A stretch of DNA of 64,000 bases from Sporosarcina sp. ANT_H38 (GCF_008369195.1 NZ_VOBC01000003.1:310001-374000); one strand, 5' to 3'; positions 51,051-60,352 are shown, counted from the first letter of the stretch. A program made the numbers and translations. Notes: generated by a model from the sequence alone, not told the origin.

Positions 51051-52439
51051 TTACTCCCCCTTCGTCCCACCGACGGTAATTTCACTGATACGAAGCATTG
51101 GCTGACCGACGTTAACCGGCAAACTTCCGCTAATTGATCCGCACATTCCAGCCCCGTGTGCCAAGTTATTGCCAACCATATCGACAAGCTGCAACGTATT
51201 TGCACCGTTGCCAATCAAGGTTGCTCCACGGACAGGACGGTCAATTTTTCCGTCTTTCACGAGGTACGCTTCCGCAACCGCAAAGTTATAATCACCTGTT
51301 GCCGGATTCACTTGACCGCCACCCATATATTTCGCGTAAATACCATGTTCCGTCGATGCAATAATTTCTTCTGGTGTCGATTTACCCGGTGCGATATAAG
51401 TATTGGTCATACGGGAAGTAGGATTAAATCGATACGACTGACGGCGTGAAGAACCCGTCGCTTCGGCATTCATACGGCGTGCATTGAATTTATCAATCAG
51501 ATAGCCTTTTAAAATACCATCTTCAATAAGGATATTCTTCCGTGTCTTTTCACCTTCATCGTCAACATTGAGAGAGCCCCATTCATTCGGAAGTGTACCG
51601 TCATCAATATACGTCACGATATCTGGTGCCACTCTCTCTCCGATTCGATTTGCAAAGACGGAGTTGTTTTTTGCGACAGCGGTTGCTTCAAGTCCGTGCC
51701 CACAAGCTTCATGGAAAATGACCCCACCGAATTCATTGTCGATAATGACTGGGAATTTCCCACTTGGACATTCATCCGCTTCGAGCATCGTCACTGCAAT
51801 GCGTGCAGCCTCGCCTGCATAATGATTCAGATCTAGGTTTTCGATGAATTCAAAACCTGCATGTGCACCCGGTCCATAGAAACCAGTTTGCATTTCAATG
51901 CCATCGGAAGCTGTAGCCTGAATGGAGAGCCTGCTATAGACACGCGTGTCTTCAACAAATTTCCCTTCAGAATTCGCAATAAGTACATTCTGCTCTTCAT
52001 CGATATAGCGCAGTCCGACTTGTTTGATGCGCTCATCATAATTTTTCGCTATGTCATTGGCTTTTCTCATAACAGCCACTTTCCGTGCATGTTCCACCGT
52101 TCGCGGCATTTGTGCGATTGTATGGATGGGTTGAATAATTTCTTTTTGAATGGGATGTATGGTGCCATTGCCTCCACCTTTGATCGCGAGTGCTGCCCGT
52201 TTTGCCGCATTAATTAACCCTGCTTCTGAGAAATCCGTCGTATAGGTATAAATGCATTGTAGCCCTGAAAAAATGCGGATACCTATCCCGAAATCACGAC
52301 CAGATATACTTTTCTCGATTTTCCCACTTTGCAATTCCATTGTGTTTACATACTTATCTTCAATAAACACTTCTGAAAAATCTCCGCCTGTCGAGAGTGC
52401 AGCTTCTAGTACATTTTCGATAATTGAGTGTTTAATCAT
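51051..52439 (-). CDS. tldD: TldD zinc metallopeptidase
   Basis: This is the 462-residue catalytic half of the TldD/PmbA protease. The zinc site is H243-E-A-C-G-H248 in VIFHEACGHGLEA. The rest follows the family, including RSR-like SSRRQSYRFNPTSRMTNTYI near 340 and GGGQVNPATGDYNF near 380. It is the first gene of the tldD-pmbA operon. The ATG follows AAAGGGGAATGGTAAT. Confidence 0.92.
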   Translation of the reverse strand: MIKHSIIENVLEAALSTGGDFSEVFIEDKYVNTMELQSGKIEKSISGRDFGIGIRIFSGLQCIYTYTTDFSEAGLINAAKRAALAIKGGGNGTIHPIQKEIIQPIHTIAQMPRTVEHARKVAVMRKANDIAKNYDERIKQVGLRYIDEEQNVLIANSEGKFVEDTRVYSRLSIQATASDGIEMQTGFYGPGAHAGFEFIENLDLNHYAGEAARIAVTMLEADECPSGKFPVIIDNEFGGVIFHEACGHGLEATAVAKNNSVFANRIGERVAPDIVTYIDDGTLPNEWGSLNVDDEGEKTRKNILIEDGILKGYLIDKFNARRMNAEATGSSRRQSYRFNPTSRMTNTYIAPGKSTPEEIIASTEHGIYAKYMGGGQVNPATGDYNFAVAEAYLVKDGKIDRPVRGATLIGNGANTLQLVDMVGNNLAHGAGMCGSISGSLPVNVGQPMLRISEITVGGTKGE

Positions 52440-52833
52440 ATTACCATTCCCCTTTCACCCTCTAATTATAGCGGAGATTTTATAGGAAAACAGTTATTTT
52501 ATTGATAATTTAGTATTTTCACATTAAACAATTCGTTATTTGATATCTTCGTCACAAGATTGATGTGTAGCCGCCTTTTAAGGGAAATGTCACTCTGAGA
52601 TTATTTATGATCGATGTATAGATGGATATGATTGGTTGGAAAGTGGATATGATTGATTTGAAAAATATTTGATTGGTCCGGTAACCGATATGATCGGTCT
52701 AACGAGTTATATAATCGCTTGCCACAGCAAATCCGCCACAATTAACACCACTACGCCTCGGATAACATTGCCTGTCAATCTAGGTGGTGATATAATGGAA
52801 ACAGGATTTATCGTCTAAAAGGAGTGATAGTCA
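52440..52833. other. Intergenic region with short tandem repeats
   Basis: Between about 52615 and 52705 the motif GGATATGATTG and close variants recur four or five times at roughly 20-30 base intervals. The rest shows no supportable gene or regulatory element apart from the ribosome site of the next small gene. Confidence 0.5.
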
Positions 52834-52926
52834 ATGTGGTTCATATACATCATGTTCGCACTGTTTGCATTCGTACTCGTTGGTAATATCGCAGGTCTAG
52901 TTCGTACATTCAGCAGTCATAAATAA
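52834..52926 (+). CDS. 30-residue single-helix membrane peptide
   Basis: The ATG follows AAAGGAGTGATAGTCA, and a terminator closes the unit 8 bases past the stop. The product is one hydrophobic helix (FIYIMFALFAFVLVGNIAGL) with a short basic tail VRTFSSHK. A good ribosome site plus its own terminator argue for a real small protein. The function is unknown. Confidence 0.6.
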   Translation: MWFIYIMFALFAFVLVGNIAGLVRTFSSHK

Positions 52927-52933
52927 TTACATG

Positions 52934-52964
52934 AAAAAGCCCTCCATAATCGGAGGGCTTTTTT
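52934..52964. terminator. Bidirectional terminator
   Basis: AAAAAGCCCTCC pairs with GGAGGGCTTTTTT between the membrane peptide gene and the ABC permease gene. Confidence 0.8.
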
Positions 52965-52969
52965 GCACG

Positions 52970-53902
52970 TTATGCGGTTATATCACGTTTAATAAATGTT
53001 GTATAACTAATCGTAAGGAACACAATTACATAAGCCATCAGCACTGCGATCGAGAACAGCATCGTATTGCTCTCTAATACTTTGTAGCCTAGCTCATATT
53101 GCGTCAAATCATGTGCAAAGAGAACGAACTTCGCAACCGCATATCGCTCAAGGAACATCACAATCATTGATCCCGAGAAAAACAAGAACAGCGAGACCCC
53201 AATTGCCAGTGCCGATGACCTGAACACGGAGCCAATCATGAAGGCCAATGTCGCCATAACACATACATAAACAAATGCGAGAAGCACTAAATAGGCAGAT
53301 TCACCGAAAACGGCCGTAACGGCAACTTCCGAGTTGTAAAATGCAATAGAACTTCCTTCCGCAGCAGGGTAAAAAATAAACGCACCCACCACACTAGAAA
53401 CATACGTAACGACTGTAAGCAACAATCCAAATAGTAAAACGGTCAAATATTTAGACGTGAGGATTTTCCATCGTTTTACTGGACGGGATAGCAACATCTT
53501 AATCGTCCCTTGCGAAAATTCCGAAGCTACAATTCCAGCTGAAGCAATAATCATAAGAAGCGTCACAAGCGACATCATACCGAATGAATCTAAAATTATT
53601 TTCTCACGGCTAATCGGTTTGCTCATCTCAATACTATCAACAATGTTTTGCTCAATCTCTTGCTGCCTAGTAATTAATTCACTTTTTTCAACTTCTGTTA
53701 AATCGGTTGCATTAAGTTCCTGCTCTACCTGTGCGAGTTCTACCCGCAAATCCGCTGTCCAGGCTTCAGAATTATTTAATCCTTCTGTGAGCTTCCCAAG
53801 CCCGGATACGCCAACAATCATAACGACTAGGAGAATGACCATAATCCAAGTCCCTTTTTTACTCCACAACTTCATCCATTCATTTTGTATGAGCTTCAGC
53901 AA
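52970..53902 (-). CDS. ABC-2 type transporter permease
   Basis: This roughly 310-residue permease has one N-terminal helix (TWIMVILLVVMIVGVSGL), a periplasmic coiled segment (ELAQVEQELNATDLTEVEKS), then five more helices with the ABC-2 landmark FSQGTIKMLLSRPVKRWKIL near 130. It is the last gene of the operon, just after its ATPase. A TTG at 53902 behind GGGGGTGG is the likely start; a GTG at 53911 is possible. It may export a peptide or lipid-active compound; the substrate is unknown. Confidence 0.8.
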   Translation of the reverse strand: MLKLIQNEWMKLWSKKGTWIMVILLVVMIVGVSGLGKLTEGLNNSEAWTADLRVELAQVEQELNATDLTEVEKSELITRQQEIEQNIVDSIEMSKPISREKIILDSFGMMSLVTLLMIIASAGIVASEFSQGTIKMLLSRPVKRWKILTSKYLTVLLFGLLLTVVTYVSSVVGAFIFYPAAEGSSIAFYNSEVAVTAVFGESAYLVLLAFVYVCVMATLAFMIGSVFRSSALAIGVSLFLFFSGSMIVMFLERYAVAKFVLFAHDLTQYELGYKVLESNTMLFSIAVLMAYVIVFLTISYTTFIKRDITA

Positions 53903-54803
53903 TCTGCCCACCCCCTGTCATTTCTAAGAACTCATCTTCAAGCGTTTTACGATATGGCTGAATAGCAAACAACTGCTGTTCTTTTGCACTAAAAAGGTTA
54001 ATAATTGCTGGAATCTGCTCTTTTTCTGCGTTAATAATAAACCCGTCTTTATGTGATTCGACAGCAAATCCTTGTTCTTTAAGGAGACTCTCCGCTGCAT
54101 CTAGCGGAAGTGCTTCAATATAATAATGGGACTGTTGTATCTCTGACATTTCACGGATGTCAATCAACTTGCCGTTTTGAATGACAGCAATCCGGTCACA
54201 CATAAGCTCAATTTCCGATAGCATATGGCTCGAAACAAAAACAGAAACGCCTTCTTTTTCCGCAATATCTCGTAAATGCATACGGAACTCTCGAATTCCT
54301 GCAGGATCTAACCCATTCGTCGGCTCATCGAGAATAAGAAATTTTGGACGATGAAGAAGCGCTTGTGCAAGACCTAGTCGCTGCCGCATTCCGAGCGAAT
54401 ACGTCGATACTTTCTCATGAATTCGATTTTGCATACCCACTTGATTGATTACTTCATCAATCCGCTCTTTCGTTACACCTTCGTGCATCCTTGCGAAATG
54501 GAGTAAGTTTTTATAACCTGAAATAAATTTATACATCTCCGGATTTTCTACAATGACTCCGACTTTTGAAAGTCCCCCTTCAAAATCTTCCGCAAGCGAA
54601 ATGCCTTCAATAATAACATCCCCGCTTGTCGGCTCCATCAAGCCCACCATCATCCGAATCGTCGTCGTTTTCCCCGCCCCGTTCGGACCCAGAAATCCGG
54701 TGATTTGCCCCGGATACAAAGACAAATTCAAGTTGTCGATAATCTTTTTCTTGCCAATCGTTTTCGATAAATTCTTCAGTTCCACTATCGGTTTCTTTTC
54801 CAT
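53880..54803 (-). CDS. ABC transporter ATPase (drug/bacitracin-type)
   Basis: This 307-residue ATPase has Walker A GPNGAGKTT near 38-46, a signature YSLGMRQRLGLAQALLHRP, Walker B FLILDEPTNGLDPAGIRE, and an H-loop SSHMLSE. The C-terminal 80 residues form a small regulatory domain. It pairs with the ABC-2 permease that overlaps its end. The start at 54803 follows GGGAGGG and sits at the end of the preceding ATPase gene. BcrA- and NatA-like exporters are the nearest guess. Confidence 0.85.
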   Translation of the reverse strand: MEKKPIVELKNLSKTIGKKKIIDNLNLSLYPGQITGFLGPNGAGKTTTIRMMVGLMEPTSGDVIIEGISLAEDFEGGLSKVGVIVENPEMYKFISGYKNLLHFARMHEGVTKERIDEVINQVGMQNRIHEKVSTYSLGMRQRLGLAQALLHRPKFLILDEPTNGLDPAGIREFRMHLRDIAEKEGVSVFVSSHMLSEIELMCDRIAVIQNGKLIDIREMSEIQQSHYYIEALPLDAAESLLKEQGFAVESHKDGFIINAEKEQIPAIINLFSAKEQQLFAIQPYRKTLEDEFLEMTGGGQIAEAHTK

Positions 54804-54804
54804 G

Positions 54805-55503
54805 TCATCTTCCCTCCCTAAACAATGACACCATCCATGAGGTGGCGTCTTTTCCATACGTATCACGGATTACGTCAACCGCTTCGTGCGCGATTATCCG
54901 TCCCCCTCTTAGTACTACGATTTCATCGAGCAATGGTTCCACTTCTTTTAATTCATGTGTCGACAGAAGGACGGTTTGTCGCTCCGGATCCGTGAATTGG
55001 ATAAGCCCTTTCGCAATATCATCACGCACCATCGGATCGAGGCCGGAGAACGGTTCATCCAGCAAATAATAATCTGCTTCACGCCCGAGAGTCACTGCAA
55101 TTTTGACACGTCCACGGTTCCCTTTTGACAAATGTTTTATTTTCGAATCAAGCGATAGATTCAGAAACTGTGCAATTTCTTTAGCTTTCTTCAGGTTAAA
55201 ATCAATGAACTGAGATTCATAAAACTCAATAAGCTGACCTACCGTAAAATACGGATAGAATAAATCTGCATCCGGCATATAAGCTATATTGGTTGCTACT
55301 TTACGTGTAATACGACTTCCGCTGAACGTTGCTCTACCCGAATCAGGCGTCACCAATCCTGAAATTAGTTTCAGCAACGTCGTTTTCCCACTCCCATTTT
55401 CCCCGACAAGGCCTATGATTTTCCCTTGCGGCAAAGAAAGTGTAAGTTCTTCAAGCGCTTTCCTCCGGCCATACTTTTTCGTTATATTCTTCAGTTCAAT
55501 CAT
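54805..55503 (-). CDS. ABC transporter ATPase (YtrB-like)
   Basis: This 232-residue ATPase has Walker A GENGSGKTT near 33-41, a signature HLSKGNRGRVKIA (LSKGN variant), Walker B YYLLDEPFSGLDPMVRDD and an H-loop STHELKE. The LSKGN signature is typical of YtrB-type ATPases linked to GntR regulators. It overlaps the end of the GntR gene by eight bases. It likely energises the two membrane proteins encoded upstream. Confidence 0.85.
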   Translation of the reverse strand: MIELKNITKKYGRRKALEELTLSLPQGKIIGLVGENGSGKTTLLKLISGLVTPDSGRATFSGSRITRKVATNIAYMPDADLFYPYFTVGQLIEFYESQFIDFNLKKAKEIAQFLNLSLDSKIKHLSKGNRGRVKIAVTLGREADYYLLDEPFSGLDPMVRDDIAKGLIQFTDPERQTVLLSTHELKEVEPLLDEIVVLRGGRIIAHEAVDVIRDTYGKDATSWMVSLFREGR

Positions 55504-55864
55504 CTTTCCCACCCCGATTCTGTAGGTGTTGCAGCATTTCAGTAGTCGTAAAACCCAATGCTTCAACACTTTGAATGAATGACCTCACAAGCTGTTCCTT
55601 CATTTCATTACGAAGCATAGCGATCTTCAATTCATCTTCAGTTACAAAAGATCCCTGCCCCCTCTTCGTTTCAGTGATTTCCATCTGCTCCAGCTCCTTA
55701 TAGACGCGTTGCATCGTATTGGCATTCACACCGGCTTCAACCGCATAATCACGAACGGACGGCAATTTCTCCCCTGGATTCAACGTCCCTCGAATAATAT
55801 CGCCTGTAATCAGGTCAATGAGCTGCTGATAAATTGGTTTGTCTGGAAGAAAATCTATGCCCAT
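55496..55864 (-). CDS. GntR-family repressor, YtrA subgroup
   Basis: This 122-residue regulator has an N-terminal winged helix: PIYQQLIDLITGDIIRGTLN, then KLPSVRDYAVEAGVNANTMQ and RGQGSFV. The short C-terminal helical tail typical of YtrA follows, with no effector domain of the FadR or HutC kind. It lies in the middle of the transporter operon it presumably represses. A palindrome over the operon promoter (57461-57474) is its likely operator. In Bacillus subtilis YtrA responds to cell-wall antibiotics; the inducer here is unknown. Confidence 0.88.
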   Translation of the reverse strand: MGIDFLPDKPIYQQLIDLITGDIIRGTLNPGEKLPSVRDYAVEAGVNANTMQRVYKELEQMEITETKRGQGSFVTEDELKIAMLRNEMKEQLVRSFIQSVEALGFTTTEMLQHLQNRGGKDD

Positions 55865-55866
55865 CG

Positions 55867-56646
55867 TTATAACCTCACTTTCTTTTCGAACAGTATTGAT
55901 CCGACAACTAAATAGAGCACCGTCATCATACCGTAGAGGACGAGACTGCCGATTGTTAAAATCGATCCGCCCGGCACAATATAATTGCTTAACATTAATA
56001 TATCGACCGTCTTAATAGAGCCATGCATAGGTCCTATTTCCGTTACTAGATGGACCATTTCCATAGACCAGACCAGTTCCCATCCAATAATCCACATGTT
56101 GACCAAGGCAATAACCACGACGATTGAGAACCAACCAATTCGGGAACGGAACACTTGGTAAATCGACCAGAAGAAAAAAACGACCGCCATTACATAAATG
56201 GCATTCAATAAAATGACGACACCCACACCTAGAAATAATATCAGATCATCCACAACGGGAACCGCCCCATCGCGCGCGTAATTGTAGATACCTGCAATCG
56301 TTCCACACAAAAAAAGTGAGCAGCCAATAGTTATGACTATCAATGAAATTTTCGCGAAAACAAGCTGTAATATCGATGCAGGAGAATGAAGCCAAATATC
56401 CGGTCGCCCCATTTCCTTTCCAAGACCATCAAAAAGCAATGATATAGCCATAGCCAAGTGAAGCATGAAACAAAGGGCAATTATCGGTTGAATTGAAGCG
56501 TAAAAGTCTTCTGGCAATCCATAGACCAGGCGATTTACTCCCAGGTACTGAATCGCGCTAGTGATTAAAACAAAGATGATCAATCTCCATTTCATCAATG
56601 CCCATTCCTTCCTCAATAACCCCTTCCAGACTTCCATATAATTCAC
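55867..56646 (-). CDS. ABC transporter membrane protein (second of pair)
   Basis: This 259-residue protein has about six membrane helices and no other domain. It begins LLRKEWALMKWRLIIFV, echoing its neighbour, and shares GKEMGRPDIWLHSPASILQL with it, so the two are paralogues likely to form a heterodimeric permease. It overlaps the upstream gene by four bases and lies two bases before the GntR gene. Confidence 0.75.
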   Translation of the reverse strand: MNYMEVWKGLLRKEWALMKWRLIIFVLITSAIQYLGVNRLVYGLPEDFYASIQPIIALCFMLHLAMAISLLFDGLGKEMGRPDIWLHSPASILQLVFAKISLIVITIGCSLFLCGTIAGIYNYARDGAVPVVDDLILFLGVGVVILLNAIYVMAVVFFFWSIYQVFRSRIGWFSIVVVIALVNMWIIGWELVWSMEMVHLVTEIGPMHGSIKTVDILMLSNYIVPGGSILTIGSLVLYGMMTVLYLVVGSILFEKKVRL

Positions 56647-57425
56647 AACCTCACTTTCTTCTCAAAAAGGATGGCTGCCACAATGAACATCACGACCGTA
56701 AAGAATATATCGAATATAATTTCACCCGTGTAAAAAAATGTCTCGGTATGTTCTAAGTAAATGAACTCCACATTAATTTTCGGATTTTTGAGTTTCAGTA
56801 AATCAATAGGGCCAATTAAAATCAGTTTTTCGTATAGTTCGGTGCGTGCAAGTAGACTGTATAGCCGAGAGGAAACGAAGAACAATATAATCGTAACAAC
56901 AATTGAAAATCCCCTTAAATATGGTTTCATCAGTCGGTCAATGACCCAGAAGAAAAAGCCAATACTCATAAACGTTATCGAAACCGCAAAAATAATTACG
57001 ATGAAAATACTTCCAAAGAAAAGCAAATCATTGAATATAAACGTTGTTGTGTTGAATAATGCGAATTGAACCGCAAGAATTGTTGTGGGAATTAACAACC
57101 CCACAGCACCAATTAGGATTGCAAAAAATGCTTTCGATCCTACCAATTTAAAAATGGAAGCCGTCGAATGAAACCACACATCCGGACGTTTTATTTCCTT
57201 TTCCAACATTATAAATAATGTAATAACCGGTGCTACCACACTTGCACCCGCCCACAAGAAACAGATAACAAGCGCCAACTCAAAAACATGTTCTCCGAAT
57301 CCTAAAGAGTTAGCTATTAGATGCGGGACAAATGACATAACAATAATCCCAAGTAACGCACTAACAAGTAACGGCCACTTCATCATCACCCATTCTTTTT
57401 TCAATAAACCATTCCACTGCTTCAT
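56643..57425 (-). CDS. ABC transporter membrane protein (first of pair)
   Basis: This 260-residue membrane protein has six helices and is the first gene of the GntR/ABC operon. It shares LLKKEWVMMKWPLL and EKEIKRPDVWFHSTASIFKL with the next gene. The ATG at 57425 follows AAAGGAGG; a longer frame upstream covers the promoter. With its paralogue and the YtrB-like ATPase it probably forms an exporter or antibiotic-sensing transporter. Confidence 0.75.
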   Translation of the reverse strand: MKQWNGLLKKEWVMMKWPLLVSALLGIIVMSFVPHLIANSLGFGEHVFELALVICFLWAGASVVAPVITLFIMLEKEIKRPDVWFHSTASIFKLVGSKAFFAILIGAVGLLIPTTILAVQFALFNTTTFIFNDLLFFGSIFIVIIFAVSITFMSIGFFFWVIDRLMKPYLRGFSIVVTIILFFVSSRLYSLLARTELYEKLILIGPIDLLKLKNPKINVEFIYLEHTETFFYTGEIIFDIFFTVVMFIVAAILFEKKVRL

Positions 57426-57460
57426 CAGCGTACCTCCTTTACGTATTCGTGTATTAGTTA

Positions 57461-57474
57461 CATAGTATACTATG
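57461..57474. promoter_or_regulatory. Palindromic operator over the promoter of the GntR/ABC operon
   Basis: CATAGTATACTATG is a perfect palindrome. It covers the predicted -10 box, so binding would block RNA polymerase. The YtrA-like protein encoded in the operon is the obvious candidate to bind it. Confidence 0.65.
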
Positions 57475-57491
57475 CACGAAGAAGTTGTAAA
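57464..57491 (-). promoter_or_regulatory. Sigma-A promoter of the GntR/ABC operon
   Basis: On the minus strand a -35 TTTACA (57491-57486) and a -10 TATACT (57469-57464) are 16 bases apart, upstream of the first permease-like gene. Confidence 0.65.
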
Positions 57492-57558
57492 GGGATTTGT
57501 TAGGATAAATTTATCCATTCAAAAACACCTCTTCCTTTTGTAGGAATGAGGCGTTTAT

Positions 57559-58293
57559 TCAAATAAAGCTATTAATAATTAGCTGGATAATCAATGCAAT
57601 CGTCACAATTCTTAATACTATTTTAACGTGACGTGGATTCAGCCTCTCTGCAAGCCGCACACCAATTTGTGCGCCAGACAATGAACCTGCCATAAGTGCG
57701 AAGGCAATTGGCCACATAACTTTACCCATGGAGATATAACTGATTGCTGCTCCAAATCCACTTGAGAATGTTGCGAGCCGACTAAAACCGATTGCCCGGA
57801 TGTACGCAATGCGCAAGTGACCAAATAAATACAAAAGTAGTGTGCCTTGCCCCGGTCCGAACATCCCATCATACACTCCAATACCAAGTAAACCCGGAAC
57901 CGCCACTTTTGTAGGCCTTAAATTTTCTTCTCCCGAGAAGTCTACTTTTGAAAGGAATGATGTAAGTAATGCAAAGATAAGAAGGATGACTGCAACCATG
58001 TACAATGTACTTTCCGTTAAGCGTGTGGCGATGAAACCACCTGTAAATCCACCCATAAGGGATAGTGGGATAATCCAAAATGACTCCCTAAATGTAACCT
58101 GCTTTTTCAGAAGGACTGTCATGAACGTTGAAAACGAACTGACCGTTGTTGAAATCTTACCGGCTCCGAGGACTGAGTGAATTGGGATGCCCATTAGCAA
58201 CATTGCTGGCATCGTAATTAGGCCGCCCCCGCCCGCAAGTGTTCCAAGCGTCATCGCCGCCATGCCAATGAAATATATAAGTATGTAATCCAT
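57559..58293 (-). CDS. TauE/SafE-family (TSUP) membrane permease
   Basis: This 244-residue permease has about eight membrane helices in two repeats. The family motifs are GTLAGGGGLITMPAMLLMG near 17-35, HSVLGAGKISTTVSSFSTF, and in the second half FGPGQGTLLLYL near 123. Family members move sulfite, sulfonates or other organic anions. The ATG follows AGGAGGTGTGCGGA. It is a single gene with no sulfur-metabolism neighbour, so the substrate is unknown. Confidence 0.85.
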   Translation of the reverse strand: MDYILIYFIGMAAMTLGTLAGGGGLITMPAMLLMGIPIHSVLGAGKISTTVSSFSTFMTVLLKKQVTFRESFWIIPLSLMGGFTGGFIATRLTESTLYMVAVILLIFALLTSFLSKVDFSGEENLRPTKVAVPGLLGIGVYDGMFGPGQGTLLLYLFGHLRIAYIRAIGFSRLATFSSGFGAAISYISMGKVMWPIAFALMAGSLSGAQIGVRLAERLNPRHVKIVLRIVTIALIIQLIINSFI

Positions 58294-58464
58294 TCCGCAC
58301 ACCTCCTTCATCATAGTATACGATTATTTAGTCTATTAGGAAATTCAATTATTTTCAGTTAAGTTGATAAGTTTTGCTTATGTCGAATTGTTGGAAAAGG
58401 GTATTAGCGCGGCCATTGAATGAGGATTATACTGGAGGTATAACGTTCAAAGGAGTGTTGGGCA

Positions 58465-58833
58465 ATGAGCAAGTTTCTAACAGGCATTGATCATATCCAA
58501 ATTGCGGCACCACCCGGGTCCGAAGATGCAGCTCGGAAATTTTACGGTGAATTACTCGGTATGGAGGAAATTCCGAAGCCAGAAAACTTGCAAGGACGCG
58601 GTGGTTGCTGGTTCCTTTGTGGCTCACAAGAGGTCCATATTGGTATACAAAACGACTTCGCTCCAGCTAAAAAAGCCCATCCCGGATTTACAGTAAATGC
58701 ACTTGAACAATTGAAATCACGCTTGCAAGAAGCCGATTATATAATTAGCGACGAGCTGCCTATCGCAGGACGCTCTCGCTTTTTCACGCATGATCCGTTT
58801 GGTAACCGGGTCGAGTTTTTGGAGTTTGAATGA
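58465..58833 (+). CDS. VOC-family (glyoxalase/dioxygenase fold) protein
   Basis: This 122-residue protein has two beta-alpha-beta modules with metal-ligand candidates: H10 in GIDHIQIAAPPG, H58 in SQEVHIGI, and E119 or so in GNRVEFLEFE. The DAARKFYGELLGMEEI stretch is classic for the fold. The chemistry (isomerase, dioxygenase or resistance protein) cannot be decided. The ATG follows AAAGGAG, and the next gene starts 13 bases past its stop. Confidence 0.82.
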   Translation: MSKFLTGIDHIQIAAPPGSEDAARKFYGELLGMEEIPKPENLQGRGGCWFLCGSQEVHIGIQNDFAPAKKAHPGFTVNALEQLKSRLQEADYIISDELPIAGRSRFFTHDPFGNRVEFLEFE

Positions 58834-58846
58834 AAGGATGAATCCT

Positions 58847-60310
58847 ATGTACAATAATTTACAAGAGTTAACGCAGCATATCGTATTTCAATACTTCGCA
58901 GAAATATCGGCTATCCCAAGAGGCTCCGGCAACGAGCAGGCCATCAGTGATTATTTGGTGCGCTTCGCACAGGAACGAGACCTGGAAGTCATCCAGGATA
59001 CTGCATTAAACGTCATCATCAAAAAGGCTGCGACAGTTGGCTATGAAAGCGCCCCAATTATCATTATTCAAGGTCATATGGATATGGTTTGCGAAAAGAA
59101 TAAAGGTACGGTCCATGACTTTGACAAGGACCCTCTTCAACTACGAATTGTCGGAGACATGCTATATGCCACAGATACAACATTAGGCGCGGATAACGGC
59201 ATTGCTGTTGCTTATGCATTAGCGTTATTAGATTCAACAGATATTCCGCATCCTGCTCTCGAAGTCGTCATTACGACTGAAGAAGAAACGACGATGAACG
59301 GCGCGATTGCTGTTGACGCTAGTCACTTTACAGGTAAAATCTTCATCAATCTAGATTCTGAAGAAGATGGTAAGTTGCTCGTCAGCAGTGCGGGAGGCGT
59401 ACATGTTACGCAAGTATTACCGATTGTATGGACAAATGCCTCGCATGAACAAGTTGCATATCACCTTCAAATAAAAGGGTTAAAAGGTGGTCACTCGGGC
59501 ATCTCGATTGATAAGGGCAGAGCAAATTCCACTAAATTATTGGGAAGACTATTACATGATTTATCCACAGAAATTCCTTACTCTATTCAACAGATTACAG
59601 GTGGATTAAAATCAAATGCGATTCCTCGTGAAGCACAAGCCGTTATTTTCATCTCACAAAATGATGTCAACAAGGTCAACGAAAAAATTGCGCAATGGGA
59701 ACTTATTTTCAAAAATGAGCTCCAACTAGCAGATCCGGATGTATCCATTAGCCTTGAACAAAAGGATAGCCACTCGACAGCTGTTTTGTCAGAAGAAACA
59801 AAGCACAAGGCCATTACAGCCTTATTGCTCATCCCCCACGGCATCCAAGCGATGAGCATGGGAATCGAAGGGCTCGTAGAAAGCTCGACAAATTTAGGGG
59901 TCGTTACAACAACGGATACAACGATACAATTTGAAAATGAAATCAGAAGCTCCATCAAAAGCGCAAAAGCCAATATGGTGACACAGGCCAAATCATTAGC
60001 GGACATGGTTGGCTGCGAAGTATTAATTGACGCAGATTATCCAGAGTGGCCCTATAATCCGGAATCACAGGTGAAGAAATTATTTGAAGAGACGTATAGA
60101 GAAAAATACGGCAAAGACATCGATGTTATTGCCGTGCATGCCGGTATTGAATGTGGGGTCTTCATGGAAAAGATACCTGGACTCGACGCCGTTTCACTCG
60201 GCCCGGATATGTATCATGTGCATACGCCCGACGAACATCTCAGTATCCCTTCCACCATCAATAACTGGGAGTATTTCATTTATACATTAAAAAGAATGAA
60301 AGTAGATTGA
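58847..60310 (+). CDS. pepD: Aminoacyl-histidine dipeptidase (PepD, M20C)
   Basis: This 487-residue cytoplasmic zinc dipeptidase splits Xaa-His and other dipeptides. The metal and catalytic motifs are IQGHMDMVCEKN near 80-91, TTLGADNGIAVAYALAL near 115-131, TTEEETTMNGA near 148-158, and late ECGVFMEK and GPDMYHVHTPDEHLSI. The GGHSGISIDKGRANS lid motif is present. The ATG at 58847 follows AAAGGATGAATCCT and is close behind the VOC gene, so they are probably co-transcribed. Confidence 0.92.
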   Translation: MYNNLQELTQHIVFQYFAEISAIPRGSGNEQAISDYLVRFAQERDLEVIQDTALNVIIKKAATVGYESAPIIIIQGHMDMVCEKNKGTVHDFDKDPLQLRIVGDMLYATDTTLGADNGIAVAYALALLDSTDIPHPALEVVITTEEETTMNGAIAVDASHFTGKIFINLDSEEDGKLLVSSAGGVHVTQVLPIVWTNASHEQVAYHLQIKGLKGGHSGISIDKGRANSTKLLGRLLHDLSTEIPYSIQQITGGLKSNAIPREAQAVIFISQNDVNKVNEKIAQWELIFKNELQLADPDVSISLEQKDSHSTAVLSEETKHKAITALLLIPHGIQAMSMGIEGLVESSTNLGVVTTTDTTIQFENEIRSSIKSAKANMVTQAKSLADMVGCEVLIDADYPEWPYNPESQVKKLFEETYREKYGKDIDVIAVHAGIECGVFMEKIPGLDAVSLGPDMYHVHTPDEHLSIPSTINNWEYFIYTLKRMKVD

Positions 60311-60326
60311 CCTTTTAGGCCACTAG

Positions 60327-60352
60327 GACCCCAAATTCATTTGGGGTTCTAT
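60327..60352 (+). terminator. Terminator after pepD
   Basis: GACCCCAAAT and ATTTGGGGTT pair just past the pepD stop codon and are followed by a T-rich stretch. Confidence 0.75.
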
